From: Paenarthrobacter sp. AR 02
GTDB taxonomy: Bacteria; Actinomycetota; Actinomycetes; Actinomycetales; Micrococcaceae
Direction: 5' to 3'
NCBI RefSeq assembly: GCF_021538675.1
Contig: NZ_JAJUKH010000014.1
Location: 41,448-105,447, forward strand
DNA: 64,000 bases
Part shown: positions 44,478 to 52,636 of the stretch, one piece after another
Position numbering within the stretch: the stretch's first letter is position 1
Layout of the letters: each line of letters begins with the position of its first letter
Notes under the pieces: model-generated
The model's database searches: none
The model's input: only the letters and a program-made list of their open reading frames with translations
What the model was told of the DNA's origin: nothing
Translations under genes and position numbers: made by a program

Positions 44478-45509
44478 ATGCAGTATCGCACACTAGGTAA
44501 CAGCGGGGCAGTGGTATCGAACTACGCGCTCGGAACAATGACGTTTGGAGTCGAAGCCACGGAGGAAACGTCACACGCCATCCTGGACAACTATGTTGCC
44601 GCGGGCGGCAACTTCATCGACACAGCCGACGTTTACAGTGCCGGCACGTCGGAGGAAATCATCGGACGCTGGCTTGCACGCCGGCCGGAGCAACGCGACC
44701 TGGTGGTTCTGGCCACCAAGGGACGCTTCCCCATGGGCAAGGCCCCGAACGATGTAGGCACATCCCGCCGGCACCTGACCAAGGCCTTGGACGATTCCCT
44801 CCGCCGCCTCGGAGTGGAGCAGATTGATCTTTATCAAATGCATGCATGGGACCCCATCACGCCGCTGGAAGAGACCCTTCGTTTCCTTCACGACGCTGTC
44901 AGCAGCGGAAAGATCGCCTACTACGGATTCTCGAACTTCCTCGGATGGCAATTGACCAAGGCTGTCCACGTCGCCAGGGCTCATGGCTGGAACGCACCCG
45001 TTACCCTGCAGCCGCAATACAGCCTGCTGGTTCGCGGGATCGAGAGTGAGATCGTGCCGGCGTCCCTCGACGCGAAGATAGGCCTGCTTCCGTGGTCGCC
45101 GCTTGGTGGCGGCTGGCTGTCCGGGAAGTACAAGCGCGACGAGCCGCCTGTTGGCGCGACCCGGTTGGGGGAGAACCCCACACGGGGCATGGAAGCATGG
45201 CAGGCCCGCAACGATGACCCGCGCACGTGGGACATTGTTGGAGCCGTAGGACAAATTGCCGCTGACCACGGCGTGAGCGCCTCGCAGGTCGCGCTGGCTT
45301 GGTTGGCGGATAGGCCAGCCGTAACGTCCGTGATCCTGGGTGCCCGTACTGTTGACCAATTGATGGACAACCTTGCCGCTGCTGAACTTGAACTCACGTC
45401 CGACGAAACTGAGCGCCTGACCCATGCCAGCCAGCCGCGCGTCGGGGTTTATCCCTACGGGCCCATGGCCGATGAGCAGCGCAGCCGAAAGATCGAAGGC
45501 GGCAGGTAG
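44478..45509 (+). CDS. Aldo/keto reductase
   Basis: 343 aa (beta/alpha)8 NADPH-dependent reductase: MQYRTLGNSGAVVSNYALGT, GGNFIDTADVYSAGTSEEII (catalytic Asp and Tyr), VVLATKGRF (Lys), LYQMHAWDP (His), and C-terminal VILGARTVDQLMDNL. Nearest in style to the YajO/YhdN-like group that acts on a wide range of aldehydes. GAGGAGAG precedes the ATG. It stands alone after the Sec module. Confidence 0.9.
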   Translation: MQYRTLGNSGAVVSNYALGTMTFGVEATEETSHAILDNYVAAGGNFIDTADVYSAGTSEEIIGRWLARRPEQRDLVVLATKGRFPMGKAPNDVGTSRRHLTKALDDSLRRLGVEQIDLYQMHAWDPITPLEETLRFLHDAVSSGKIAYYGFSNFLGWQLTKAVHVARAHGWNAPVTLQPQYSLLVRGIESEIVPASLDAKIGLLPWSPLGGGWLSGKYKRDEPPVGATRLGENPTRGMEAWQARNDDPRTWDIVGAVGQIAADHGVSASQVALAWLADRPAVTSVILGARTVDQLMDNLAAAELELTSDETERLTHASQPRVGVYPYGPMADEQRSRKIEGGR

Positions 45510-45718
45510 CGGCGAGGGCCAATACGGCCGGAACTTGTGTTGAAGGCGCGATCAGTTAAGCGTAAAGAAGGTGCGTTCCCGCAGGCCGAGAATCGCCGTC
45601 CGGAGCTCCGGGTTGTCCTGGCGAAGGCACCTATGTGACCGACGGCAGACTATATCCGGATCCTACGGCAAGGGAGCAATTCGCTTGTTCAGGGGTTCCG
45701 GATCGATAGGCTGGCAAC

Positions 45719-46339
45719 ATGCGAAATGACTTTAGTCCTTCAGCGACGGCCCCCGGTGACTTTTACCGGTTTCTGACCGCGGTGGTGGTTCCCCGGCCCA
45801 TCGCCTGGGTATCGACCGTATCGCCGGAGGGTACTGACAATGTCGCGCCTCATTCGTTTTTCACCTTGGCGTCAACTAAGCCGCCGATTGTGCAGTTCAC
45901 GTCGGTAGGCGAAAAGGATTCACTTCGGAGCATCATCGGCTCGGGAGAATTCGTGGTCAACCTGGCCCCGGCAGGGCTCTTGGAAGAGGTTAACGCCACC
46001 GGCACCAACTTCCCGCCGCATGTCAGTGAGTTTGACGCGGTCGGCCTGACGCGTGAGCCGAGCCGGACTGTGTCCGTACCGCGCGTCAAGGAGTCACCGG
46101 CCGTGCTTGAATGCAGACTTCATTCCGTGCTGCCGGTAGGTAACTCAACCCTTGTTTTTGGCGAGGTGACGCATGCCGCCGTTAATGAGGCAGTGCTGGA
46201 GGGCAACCACCCGCGGATCGACCTCCTGGAGCCGCTGGCCAGAATGGGCCGGGACGAGTGGGGCACGTTGGGTGCCGTCCAGGACCGGAAGCGGATACGA
46301 CTCGGGGACTGGCCGGGAGATTTTCGGCCGAAGGCCTAG
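45719..46339 (+). CDS. Flavin reductase-like domain protein (DIM6/NTAB type)
   Basis: 206 aa FMN-binding split barrel: PGDFYRFLTAVVVPRPIAWV, SPEGTDNVAPHSFFTLAS, GSGEFVVNLAP, HSVLPVGNSTLVFGEV. Family members are flavin reductases or FMN-containing proteins; the PRPIAWVST motif is typical of the second group. Within the 209-nt gap before it the minus strand holds a short peptide-like run (DNPELRTAILGLRE, about 45552-45640) that may be another gene scar. Confidence 0.82.
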   Translation: MRNDFSPSATAPGDFYRFLTAVVVPRPIAWVSTVSPEGTDNVAPHSFFTLASTKPPIVQFTSVGEKDSLRSIIGSGEFVVNLAPAGLLEEVNATGTNFPPHVSEFDAVGLTREPSRTVSVPRVKESPAVLECRLHSVLPVGNSTLVFGEVTHAAVNEAVLEGNHPRIDLLEPLARMGRDEWGTLGAVQDRKRIRLGDWPGDFRPKA

Positions 46340-46363
46340 GGAGAGCCCGCAGCCAGTTCCAGG

Positions 46364-46405
46364 GAAAGGAAAGGGACGTCCCGATCGGGACGTCCCTTTC
46401 CTTTC
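46364..46405. terminator. Perfect 42-bp palindrome, bidirectional terminator
   Basis: Left arm GAAAGGAAAGGGACGTCCCGA (one base past 20 in total, positions 46364-46384) is the exact reverse complement of 46385-46405, so the stem is 21 bp with no spacer. A- and T-rich ends (AAAGGAAA / TTTCCTTT) flank a GC core. It lies between the converging stops of the flavin-reductase-like gene and matC, so a two-way terminator is the natural role. Confidence 0.85.
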
Positions 46406-46417
46406 GGTGTGCAGCCC

Positions 46418-47794
46418 TTAGCCGAGCCCGAGCTGAACGAACAGGAACCAGACCAAAAGCGGTACAACGCCGATCATCGCTATGGCCCACAGCAGCAGTG
46501 CGCGGAAAAACATCCGCTCGTCCTTGGGCTGCGCGCTTGCCATCAGAAGTGCTCCACTGGTGGACATGGGGCTGACGTCAACTACGGAGGAACTGATGGC
46601 GATAGCCGTCACCACGCCTATTGGCGAAAGCAGGGGGTCCATGGCAATGGGCTCGATCACGGGGCTGATGACCCCCAACGTTCCCGTGGTGGACGCGAAG
46701 GCCGAAACAATGGCCACCACGTAGCTGGCGATCAAGGCAGCAATCGAACTGTTACCCAGGCCCGCAATGCCTTCCTGGAGTTCCTTCAGCGCACCCATTT
46801 TCTCAAGCATGCCCACATAGGTGACGATTCCGGTGACCAGGATGATGGCTGACCAAGGCATACTTTCCAACGCCGGCTTCTGCACGTTGGAGTCCGGGAT
46901 GATCAGCACGCCCGCGATGACCAACGAGGCAACTCCCACATCCAGTCCCAGCACGGTGGTGAGCACCAGGAGGGATGCGATCCCGGCAAGCGTCAGGATG
47001 CGCATGGGGGTGGCAGCCACCTTGGCCGGGCCGGATGCCAGGGTGCTCTGCCCCGCAACTGAAGTTTGCGCCGGTGCCGTAAGCACGGCCACGCCGGATC
47101 CTGCAGTGCCTTTGGGTGAGGGTGCGGAGGCGCCGCCGTCGATGGCTATGGCGGGGGCGCCGTCGCCGATGGGGCCCGCTTTTGCTGCCCGGCGCTTCAC
47201 GATGGCCTGCACCAGAACGTAGGCAATCACGGCCAGGGCGGCATTGAAGACGAAGCAGTAGGCGTAGAGCTTGAACGAGCCGTCTGAGGCTCCGGCGCCG
47301 TCCAGCATTTTGTTGCCCAGGACGCCGAAGGGGTTGACAGGGGAGAAGGCCCCGGCGTTGGCGCCCTGGACAATGACCAGGCCCATGGCCAGAGTGCTGA
47401 TGCCGAATCGCATTCCAAGCGCCAGGCCAACCGGAGCGACAATGGCAATGGCGGCCGGTGTGAAGGCGCCGGCCGAAGCCAGCGCAGCAGTGAGCAGGAA
47501 CATGAGGACCGGGACCAGTACTCTGCGGTTACCGGCGAGCCGTTCTGCCCAGTAGGCCAGCAAATCGATGGTGCCGTTGATCCGTACAATGGCGAAGAGC
47601 AGCGTGGCCCCTACCAGGATGAAAAACAGTCCGGCGGGGAACTGCCCGATGACGTCCTTGACGGACATCCCGGCCAGCAGTGTGCCCACGCCGAACGCGG
47701 CGATGGTGGCAAGGAGTCCGGCGTTGATCTTGGTGAACGAGCCGACGGCGAATGCCGCCACGAGCACCAGGAACGCGATGAGTGACAGCGACAT
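46418..47794 (-). CDS. matC: MatC-type dicarboxylate transporter
   Basis: 458 aa with about twelve membrane helices, IT/ArsB superfamily. Starts with the MatC N-terminal type segment LIAFLVLVAAFAVGSFTKIN; other motifs are GANAGAFSPVNPFGVLGNKM and SSVVDVSPMSTSGALLMAS, where SxxxSPxSxxG repeats form the substrate site of such carriers. A Gly/Ala-rich cytoplasmic loop lies near residues 205-260. It follows maiA by 12 nt in the same operon, so maleate or a related C4 acid is the likely substrate. Confidence 0.82.
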   Translation of the reverse strand: MSLSLIAFLVLVAAFAVGSFTKINAGLLATIAAFGVGTLLAGMSVKDVIGQFPAGLFFILVGATLLFAIVRINGTIDLLAYWAERLAGNRRVLVPVLMFLLTAALASAGAFTPAAIAIVAPVGLALGMRFGISTLAMGLVIVQGANAGAFSPVNPFGVLGNKMLDGAGASDGSFKLYAYCFVFNAALAVIAYVLVQAIVKRRAAKAGPIGDGAPAIAIDGGASAPSPKGTAGSGVAVLTAPAQTSVAGQSTLASGPAKVAATPMRILTLAGIASLLVLTTVLGLDVGVASLVIAGVLIIPDSNVQKPALESMPWSAIILVTGIVTYVGMLEKMGALKELQEGIAGLGNSSIAALIASYVVAIVSAFASTTGTLGVISPVIEPIAMDPLLSPIGVVTAIAISSSVVDVSPMSTSGALLMASAQPKDERMFFRALLLWAIAMIGVVPLLVWFLFVQLGLG

Positions 47795-47806
47795 AGTGCC
47801 CGCCGC

Positions 47807-48628
47807 CTAAGCTTTCGCCGCTGTCAGCACACCAGCGCCCGACAGCAGGCTGCCCGCTCCGCTGATGGCCGGCTGGTGGCCTAATGCCTTGAGGATTTCG
47901 TAGGTGGTGGCGGTGGCCGCTGTGATGACTGGGAGCCCCAGCTCGTCCTCGACTGCCTGGACGGCGGCAAGCGAGGGCATCTGGACGCAGGCGGAAAGGA
48001 CGACGGCGTCGGCGCCTTCGCGCTGCAGGCTTCGGGCCAGTGCGGGCAGGTTCTGCGGATCAAGGCAGCCCACTGCGAGGTTATCGGCTACTTCAAGGCT
48101 GATGGCGTCCAGCACGGTGATGCCCGAGCCTTCGATATAGTCCACCACCATTTTGGTCAGCGGCTTCATGTATGGGGTGATCATGGCTACCTTGCCCGCG
48201 CCGATTTCGTGCAGGGTGCGGACCAATGCACCAGCGCTGCTGGTGACCGGCGCGGGGTGTCCATTGCTGGCGGCGGCATCTGCGATCACCCTTTCGGAGC
48301 CGTCGTGGGCTTCAGGGCCTTGGGCCATCACGGCCACCAGGCAGGCGTAGGCGATGACGTCCACGTCGGCGTCGGAAACCGCTTCGGCGCACTGGGCTGC
48401 CTTGCCGACCATGGCCAGCAGCTCTTCCCGGGTGACCTTCTTCATGCCTGCGCGGGCGGAGTGGAAGGTGTATTTGTGCCCGGTCGCTTCAGCTTGGCGC
48501 CGGAACAGTTCCGGCAGTTCAGTCTCCATGGTGGTGTTGGAGCTGGGGACGATCAGTCCCACGCGGCTGCTCCCGGGACGCTTGGGCTCGGGGGCGGTTT
48601 CGCAGGTGGTTGCGGCGTTGTTGCTCAT
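47807..48628 (-). CDS. maiA: Maleate cis-trans isomerase
   Basis: 273 aa, Asp/Glu racemase superfamily. SSRVGLIVPSSNTTMETELP is the family start; the two catalytic cysteines are in DVIAYACLVAVMAQG and VVLSACVQMPSLAAV. Converts maleate to fumarate without cofactor, feeding the TCA cycle. ATG at 48628 chosen: GTGGAG lies just upstream, and an ATG 30 nt earlier does not have one. Divergent IclR regulator and downstream transporter make a complete small maleate-use unit. Confidence 0.85.
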   Translation of the reverse strand: MSNNAATTCETAPEPKRPGSSRVGLIVPSSNTTMETELPELFRRQAEATGHKYTFHSARAGMKKVTREELLAMVGKAAQCAEAVSDADVDVIAYACLVAVMAQGPEAHDGSERVIADAAASNGHPAPVTSSAGALVRTLHEIGAGKVAMITPYMKPLTKMVVDYIEGSGITVLDAISLEVADNLAVGCLDPQNLPALARSLQREGADAVVLSACVQMPSLAAVQAVEDELGLPVITAATATTYEILKALGHQPAISGAGSLLSGAGVLTAAKA

Positions 48629-48666
48629 GGGATTCTCCACGTCTTTGTGATGGGGCATTGGGGTAA

Positions 48667-48700
48667 ACCCATAAAGTGGGTTCGCATCCCATGATGTGGG
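48667..48700. promoter_or_regulatory. Tandem IclR-type operators
   Basis: ACCCA-N5-TGGGT (48667-48681) and CCCA-N5-TGGG (48688-48700). The two repeats have the same half-site and spacer, and their centres are 20 bp apart, about two helical turns, so two dimers would lie on one face of the DNA. Located between maiA and the divergent IclR gene. Confidence 0.7.
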
Positions 48701-48797
48701 TCACAGGGAGGGATGTCAAATAGATCACGTTCACGTATTGCCGACAGCCTCGCTAAGCTGGAGCCTGCTGGCGAAGAGGACTGAAGGGGCATTGGAC

Positions 48798-49601
48798 GTG
48801 GCGAAGGAACAGGGGGCTGGGGCTTCGCCCCTGTTGGTCCTGCATAAGGTCGCGGAGATTCTGGACTGTTTTTCCGTGGATGAGCCGGAGCCAACGCTGC
48901 AACAGATCATCCGCAAGACAGGACTGCCGTCCAGTACTTGCCAGCGATTGGTCCAGAACATGCTCCGCGAGGGGTTCCTGGATCGCGACGGCGACCGGTA
49001 CCGGATCGGCATCGGACTGGTCCGCTGGGCAACCCCTGGGACGTTCGGACTGGACGTGGTCCGGCTGGTGAAGCCGGTTCTGCAGCAGTTACGCGACGAA
49101 ACCGGTGAAACCGCCTGCCTGTACGTCCGGGATGGCGCGTTCCGCACCGTCGTCGCGGTGGCCGAGACCCGGCACGTGGTGATGCGTCCGTTCATGGTGG
49201 GTATGGTCATGCCGCTTCACGCGGGCGCTCCAGGAAAGGTGTTCCTGGCCTTTGACCCCGGCGCCTGGGACGCCTTGGACGAGGAGGTGCTCGAGGCCTT
49301 TACTCCTGATACCCCGGTGACACTTCAGACGTTGAAGGAGCAAGCTGCCGTGGCACGGGCGCAGGGATACTACGCGGCCTTCGGGGAACGTAACCAGGAT
49401 GTGGGGTCCATCAGTGCGCCGGTCTTCGACCACGCCGGTCGTTTGGCATGCGCTGTGGGCCTGGGCTTCCCCACCCAGCGGGTCGGACCCGCCGATGTTG
49501 CGCGGCTGGGGCCCGTGGTAGCCCGCGCGGGTCGAGAAGCAAGTTACGCCCTTGGGTACCAAGGCAGCGACATCTTTGCCGGGCTCCACGGCAACGCATA
49601 A
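48798..49601 (+). CDS. IclR-family regulator of the maleate operon
   Basis: 267 aa. Winged HTH (LVLHKVAEILDCFSVDEPEP, GLPSSTCQRLVQNMLREGFL) and IclR effector domain (VMPLHAGAPGKVFLAF, YYAAFGERNQDVGSISAPVF). GTG start with AAGGGG upstream; a TTG 6 nt earlier is an equal option. It likely senses maleate or fumarate and acts at the tandem repeats in the spacer. Confidence 0.85.
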   Translation: MAKEQGAGASPLLVLHKVAEILDCFSVDEPEPTLQQIIRKTGLPSSTCQRLVQNMLREGFLDRDGDRYRIGIGLVRWATPGTFGLDVVRLVKPVLQQLRDETGETACLYVRDGAFRTVVAVAETRHVVMRPFMVGMVMPLHAGAPGKVFLAFDPGAWDALDEEVLEAFTPDTPVTLQTLKEQAAVARAQGYYAAFGERNQDVGSISAPVFDHAGRLACAVGLGFPTQRVGPADVARLGPVVARAGREASYALGYQGSDIFAGLHGNA

Positions 49602-49632
49602 ACAAGTGTGCCAACCCTGCCCCTGGGCACGA

Positions 49633-50037
49633 TTACGGGCCCAGCGGCCCAGTACGACGCGGGTCCTGGCGGAGCCCGCCCTTGTCGTCCTTGAGCTCGT
49701 GGCCGGGGCTGTCGTCGGAAGCGTCCCGTTGACGAAGCCCACCTTTGTCGTCCACCCGGGCTGGCGGCAACGTGACCGGTTCGGCCGGGACGATCCGGGT
49801 CGCCGGGACGGGCTCAGGCACCGCCGCGATGCTTGGTGCGGGTGCTGGACTGACGGACGGCGGCTGTCCGGGTGCGGGCGTGTCTTCAGCAGCAGTGGCC
49901 CCGGTACTGGTATTTACAGTTGAGACCACGACGCCAGGGGCGACACCAGGCGGCGGTCCGGCACTCGCTTGTGCCCACACAGACAGGCCTGCAGCGCCGA
50001 GAACGGCAGCGAGTGGGAGATACCACATCTTTGACAT
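49633..50037 (-). CDS. Small secreted Pro/Ala-rich protein
   Basis: 134 aa. Signal-peptide-like start (MWYLPLAAVLGAAGLSVWAQ, cleavage near ASA), then a Pro/Ala/Val-rich extension and two copies of DDKGGLRQ near the end, separated by 15 residues. AAGGAAG precedes the ATG at 50037. No known domain. It is 79 nt downstream of the response regulator gene and in the same direction, so it may be cotranscribed with or controlled by the two-component system. Confidence 0.65.
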   Translation of the reverse strand: MSKMWYLPLAAVLGAAGLSVWAQASAGPPPGVAPGVVVSTVNTSTGATAAEDTPAPGQPPSVSPAPAPSIAAVPEPVPATRIVPAEPVTLPPARVDDKGGLRQRDASDDSPGHELKDDKGGLRQDPRRTGPLGP

Positions 50038-50116
50038 TGGTCTTCCTTCCATGTGCTGGTTCCACCACTCTTCCTTGCCGCTGTGAAAGGGAAATGAATC
50101 TTCCATGAGAGACTTC

Positions 50117-50830
50117 TCATCCATGGTCCACAGGGGTGCTCCCGGTTGCTGCTTCAGTGCCTGCTTCGACAGGGGTGAACCGGTAGCCGGCTCCCCGGAC
50201 TGACTGGAAATGCTCAGGACCAAGTTTGGCGCGCAGATATCCGACATAAACGTCCACCACGTTTGAGGCCCCGTCAAAGTCGTAGCCCCAGACCCTGCTA
50301 AGCAGCTGCTCGCGGCTCAGCAGCTTGCCAGCGTGGTCCAAGAACACGTGCGCCATGGCAAACTCGCGGGCGGTTAATTGGACCGAACGGCCCCGGACGA
50401 TGGCGCTGCGGAGGTCCATGTCCAGCCTGACGTCGCCACTGGCAGGGGCCGCGGCCTCCTGCGTGGCTGGATTCTCCCTCAACCTGAGCCGTATCCGCGA
50501 CAGCAGCTCCTCGAAACGGAACGGCTTGCTCATATAGTCGTCCGCGCCGCCGTCGAGCGCCGCCAGCTCGTCAGGGAGCGAATCCCGTGCAGTCAGGACG
50601 ATTACCGGAACCGTGCACTTCATGTCACGCAACGCCGTCAGTACGCTCAGTCCGTCCATGCGGGGCATGCCAATATCCAGTATCAGCAGGTCGAATTCAC
50701 CGGAACTGCCGTAGTCCAAGGCCTGTATGCCGTCTCCCGCCGAGGAAGTGGTGTGGCCGGCCGCCCTCAGGCCTTTGCCGATAAAGGCAACGATCCGCGG
50801 CTCGTCGTCGGCGATCAGAATGCGAGCCAC
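50117..50830 (-). CDS. OmpR-family response regulator
   Basis: 237 aa. Receiver domain with ILIADDEPR, phospho-Asp in LLILDIGMPRMDG, VIVLTARDS and SKPF; C-terminal winged helix (REFAMAHVFLDHAGKLLSRE, VWGYDFDGASNVVDVYVGYL, VRGAGYRF). The GTG start lies inside the end of the kinase gene (16-nt overlap), so the two are coupled. Confidence 0.92.
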   Translation of the reverse strand: MARILIADDEPRIVAFIGKGLRAAGHTTSSAGDGIQALDYGSSGEFDLLILDIGMPRMDGLSVLTALRDMKCTVPVIVLTARDSLPDELAALDGGADDYMSKPFRFEELLSRIRLRLRENPATQEAAAPASGDVRLDMDLRSAIVRGRSVQLTAREFAMAHVFLDHAGKLLSREQLLSRVWGYDFDGASNVVDVYVGYLRAKLGPEHFQSVRGAGYRFTPVEAGTEAATGSTPVDHG

Positions 50831-52437
50831 GATGTTCCACCCGGCAGGGCAAGGGCGAACCGGCTGCCTCCGTTGACACGGGATGTCAGCCGGACCGAGC
50901 CCCCGTGCGCCTCAGCAATAGCTTTGACGATGGCCAATCCCAAGCCTGATCCTTCGGCGCCCCTGGACACCCCTGCCCTGGCGAACCGGTCAAATATCCG
51001 CTCCTGGTCCGCCGCGCTGATGCCGCAACCGGTATCGGCTACCCAGATTTCAATGATGGGCTCGTCGTGTCTTTCGCCGGAAGGGCAGTTCTCCGGCGCG
51101 ACCCACGCTGCACCGATGGAGATAATGTCCCCGGGGTCCGTGGATTGTACGGCATTGGCCGCGAGTTGTTCCATGGCTTGGGTGAGGCGATTGCGATCTG
51201 CCCGGAACCAGCCGCCAGGCAACTGTTCAATCTGCCAGTGCCGGTCTCCCAGCACCCGGATCCGTTCCATGGCAGCTTCGAGGAACGAATCGGCATCGAC
51301 CCAGTCCGGCTGGAAAAAGTCGGCCCGTCCGCTTCGGGCCAGAACAAGGAGTTCGTTGACAAGGGACTGCATTCGGTCCACCTCTTCGAGGAGCAGGCCC
51401 CTTGTTTCCGCGACCTCGAGAACATCCGAGGGCTCGACGAGCTGAAGGTGGCCACCGATGATGGTCAGGGGAGTGCGCAATTCGTGGCTGGCATCATCCA
51501 CGAAGTGGCGCTGGTCCTCAATGCCTGCTTCCAACCGGTCCAGCATGCGGTTGAAGTCGGCTGCCAACTGGGACACGTCGTCATCGCCGGGGGGTACCGA
51601 AACACGGCTGCTGACGTCCTCGAAGGTGGTGTGTTCCGTTGCCTGGCGCAGCCGGCGGATGGGAACGAACAGGCGGCCCGTCACTACGTACCCCACACCA
51701 CCGGCCAGCACCAGTATGACCAAGGAAACTGCAGCGAAGGTTCCGAATGAGGCCACCATCTGTTCCCGTTGTTGTCCGATCTGATTGGCTGCAACCAAGA
51801 GTCCGATTGCCGAATTTCCGCCCAGGGAAACGGGGGTGATGGCCAGCCGCACGGTATGGCCATCAAGGTTCAGATCCCGCAGGGCTATGGAGTCGTTGAC
51901 GGGCACAGCGCGCACGGCGTCGAGGACTTGGGGGTGGCCCAGGTTGAGCGCCTGTTCCCCGGCGGGCAGGAAGGTGTTCCCGCCAATAACGGTGGCCATC
52001 ACGGATTCGTGGCGTCCCAAGGTGCCGCCGCGGAGGAAGACGGTGAAGAGATCATCCAGGGAATCATAGGGTCGGCCCTCGGGAGTGCCCTGGTCCGCGA
52101 TGGTCTGGAGGCGTTGGGACTGACGGAGGAGATCCTCGCTGACCCGGTTGTTCAGCTCCCCGAGGTCCACCGCAAGTGTGGTAGTGCCGGCCACGAACAG
52201 TCCCACTGCCAGGAAGGCCACGACTGAGGCCAATACGCGGGCCCGCACAGTCCGGAACCCTGCCCGAAGTTTTTGCACCCTTGTCCGTGTGACCTGCATG
52301 AGGGTCATGGCTGTATGCGGAACATGCTGTTGGAACCCTGGGCGAGTTGGACCGGATGGGGTGGCGGCGGGGGCTCTGCGCAGTTCCATGGGCGCTCCGA
52401 TCGGCTTCAGGCTGGGTTCCGCGGCAGGGTGCTTCAT
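50815..52437 (-). CDS. Sensor histidine kinase, partner of the OmpR-type regulator
   Basis: 540 aa. A long basic N-terminus, TM1 (VLASVVAFLAVGLFVAG), an extracellular domain of ~130 residues, TM2 (AAVSLVILVLAGGVGYVV), HAMP, HisKA with DDASHELRTPLTIIGGHL (His near residue 318) and HATPase_c (QLAANAVQST, ADTGCGISAADQERIFDRF, GSGLGLAIVKAIAEAHGG). Signal unknown. GAGG precedes the ATG. Confidence 0.92.
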   Translation of the reverse strand: MKHPAAEPSLKPIGAPMELRRAPAATPSGPTRPGFQQHVPHTAMTLMQVTRTRVQKLRAGFRTVRARVLASVVAFLAVGLFVAGTTTLAVDLGELNNRVSEDLLRQSQRLQTIADQGTPEGRPYDSLDDLFTVFLRGGTLGRHESVMATVIGGNTFLPAGEQALNLGHPQVLDAVRAVPVNDSIALRDLNLDGHTVRLAITPVSLGGNSAIGLLVAANQIGQQREQMVASFGTFAAVSLVILVLAGGVGYVVTGRLFVPIRRLRQATEHTTFEDVSSRVSVPPGDDDVSQLAADFNRMLDRLEAGIEDQRHFVDDASHELRTPLTIIGGHLQLVEPSDVLEVAETRGLLLEEVDRMQSLVNELLVLARSGRADFFQPDWVDADSFLEAAMERIRVLGDRHWQIEQLPGGWFRADRNRLTQAMEQLAANAVQSTDPGDIISIGAAWVAPENCPSGERHDEPIIEIWVADTGCGISAADQERIFDRFARAGVSRGAEGSGLGLAIVKAIAEAHGGSVRLTSRVNGGSRFALALPGGTSWLAF

Positions 52438-52636
52438 TCCACCTCGGTTGACCGTCTATCTCCTAAACTAGAGGGCCCTGCTTGGAGAATTCTTTGGTGC
52501 GGGCAACCAGGATTCAGGCAGGCACTGCATGGTTTTTCCAACGTCCCCCGCAACGGGTCGGCGGCAACGTAACGAACCAGCCCCGTCTGCCATTCGGGTT
52601 GCCTTTCAGGCCCTGGAGCCCTTTCCGCCGGTTCTG

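Noticed and set aside
42704..44491. 595-residue open frame on the minus strand over selB
   Set aside because: Composition is Arg/Ser/Pro rich as expected for a shadow of selB; no motifs.
45552..45640. Short peptide-like run on the minus strand (DNPELRTAILGLRE)
   Set aside because: Too short and without start or family match to list as a gene; mentioned only as a possible scar.
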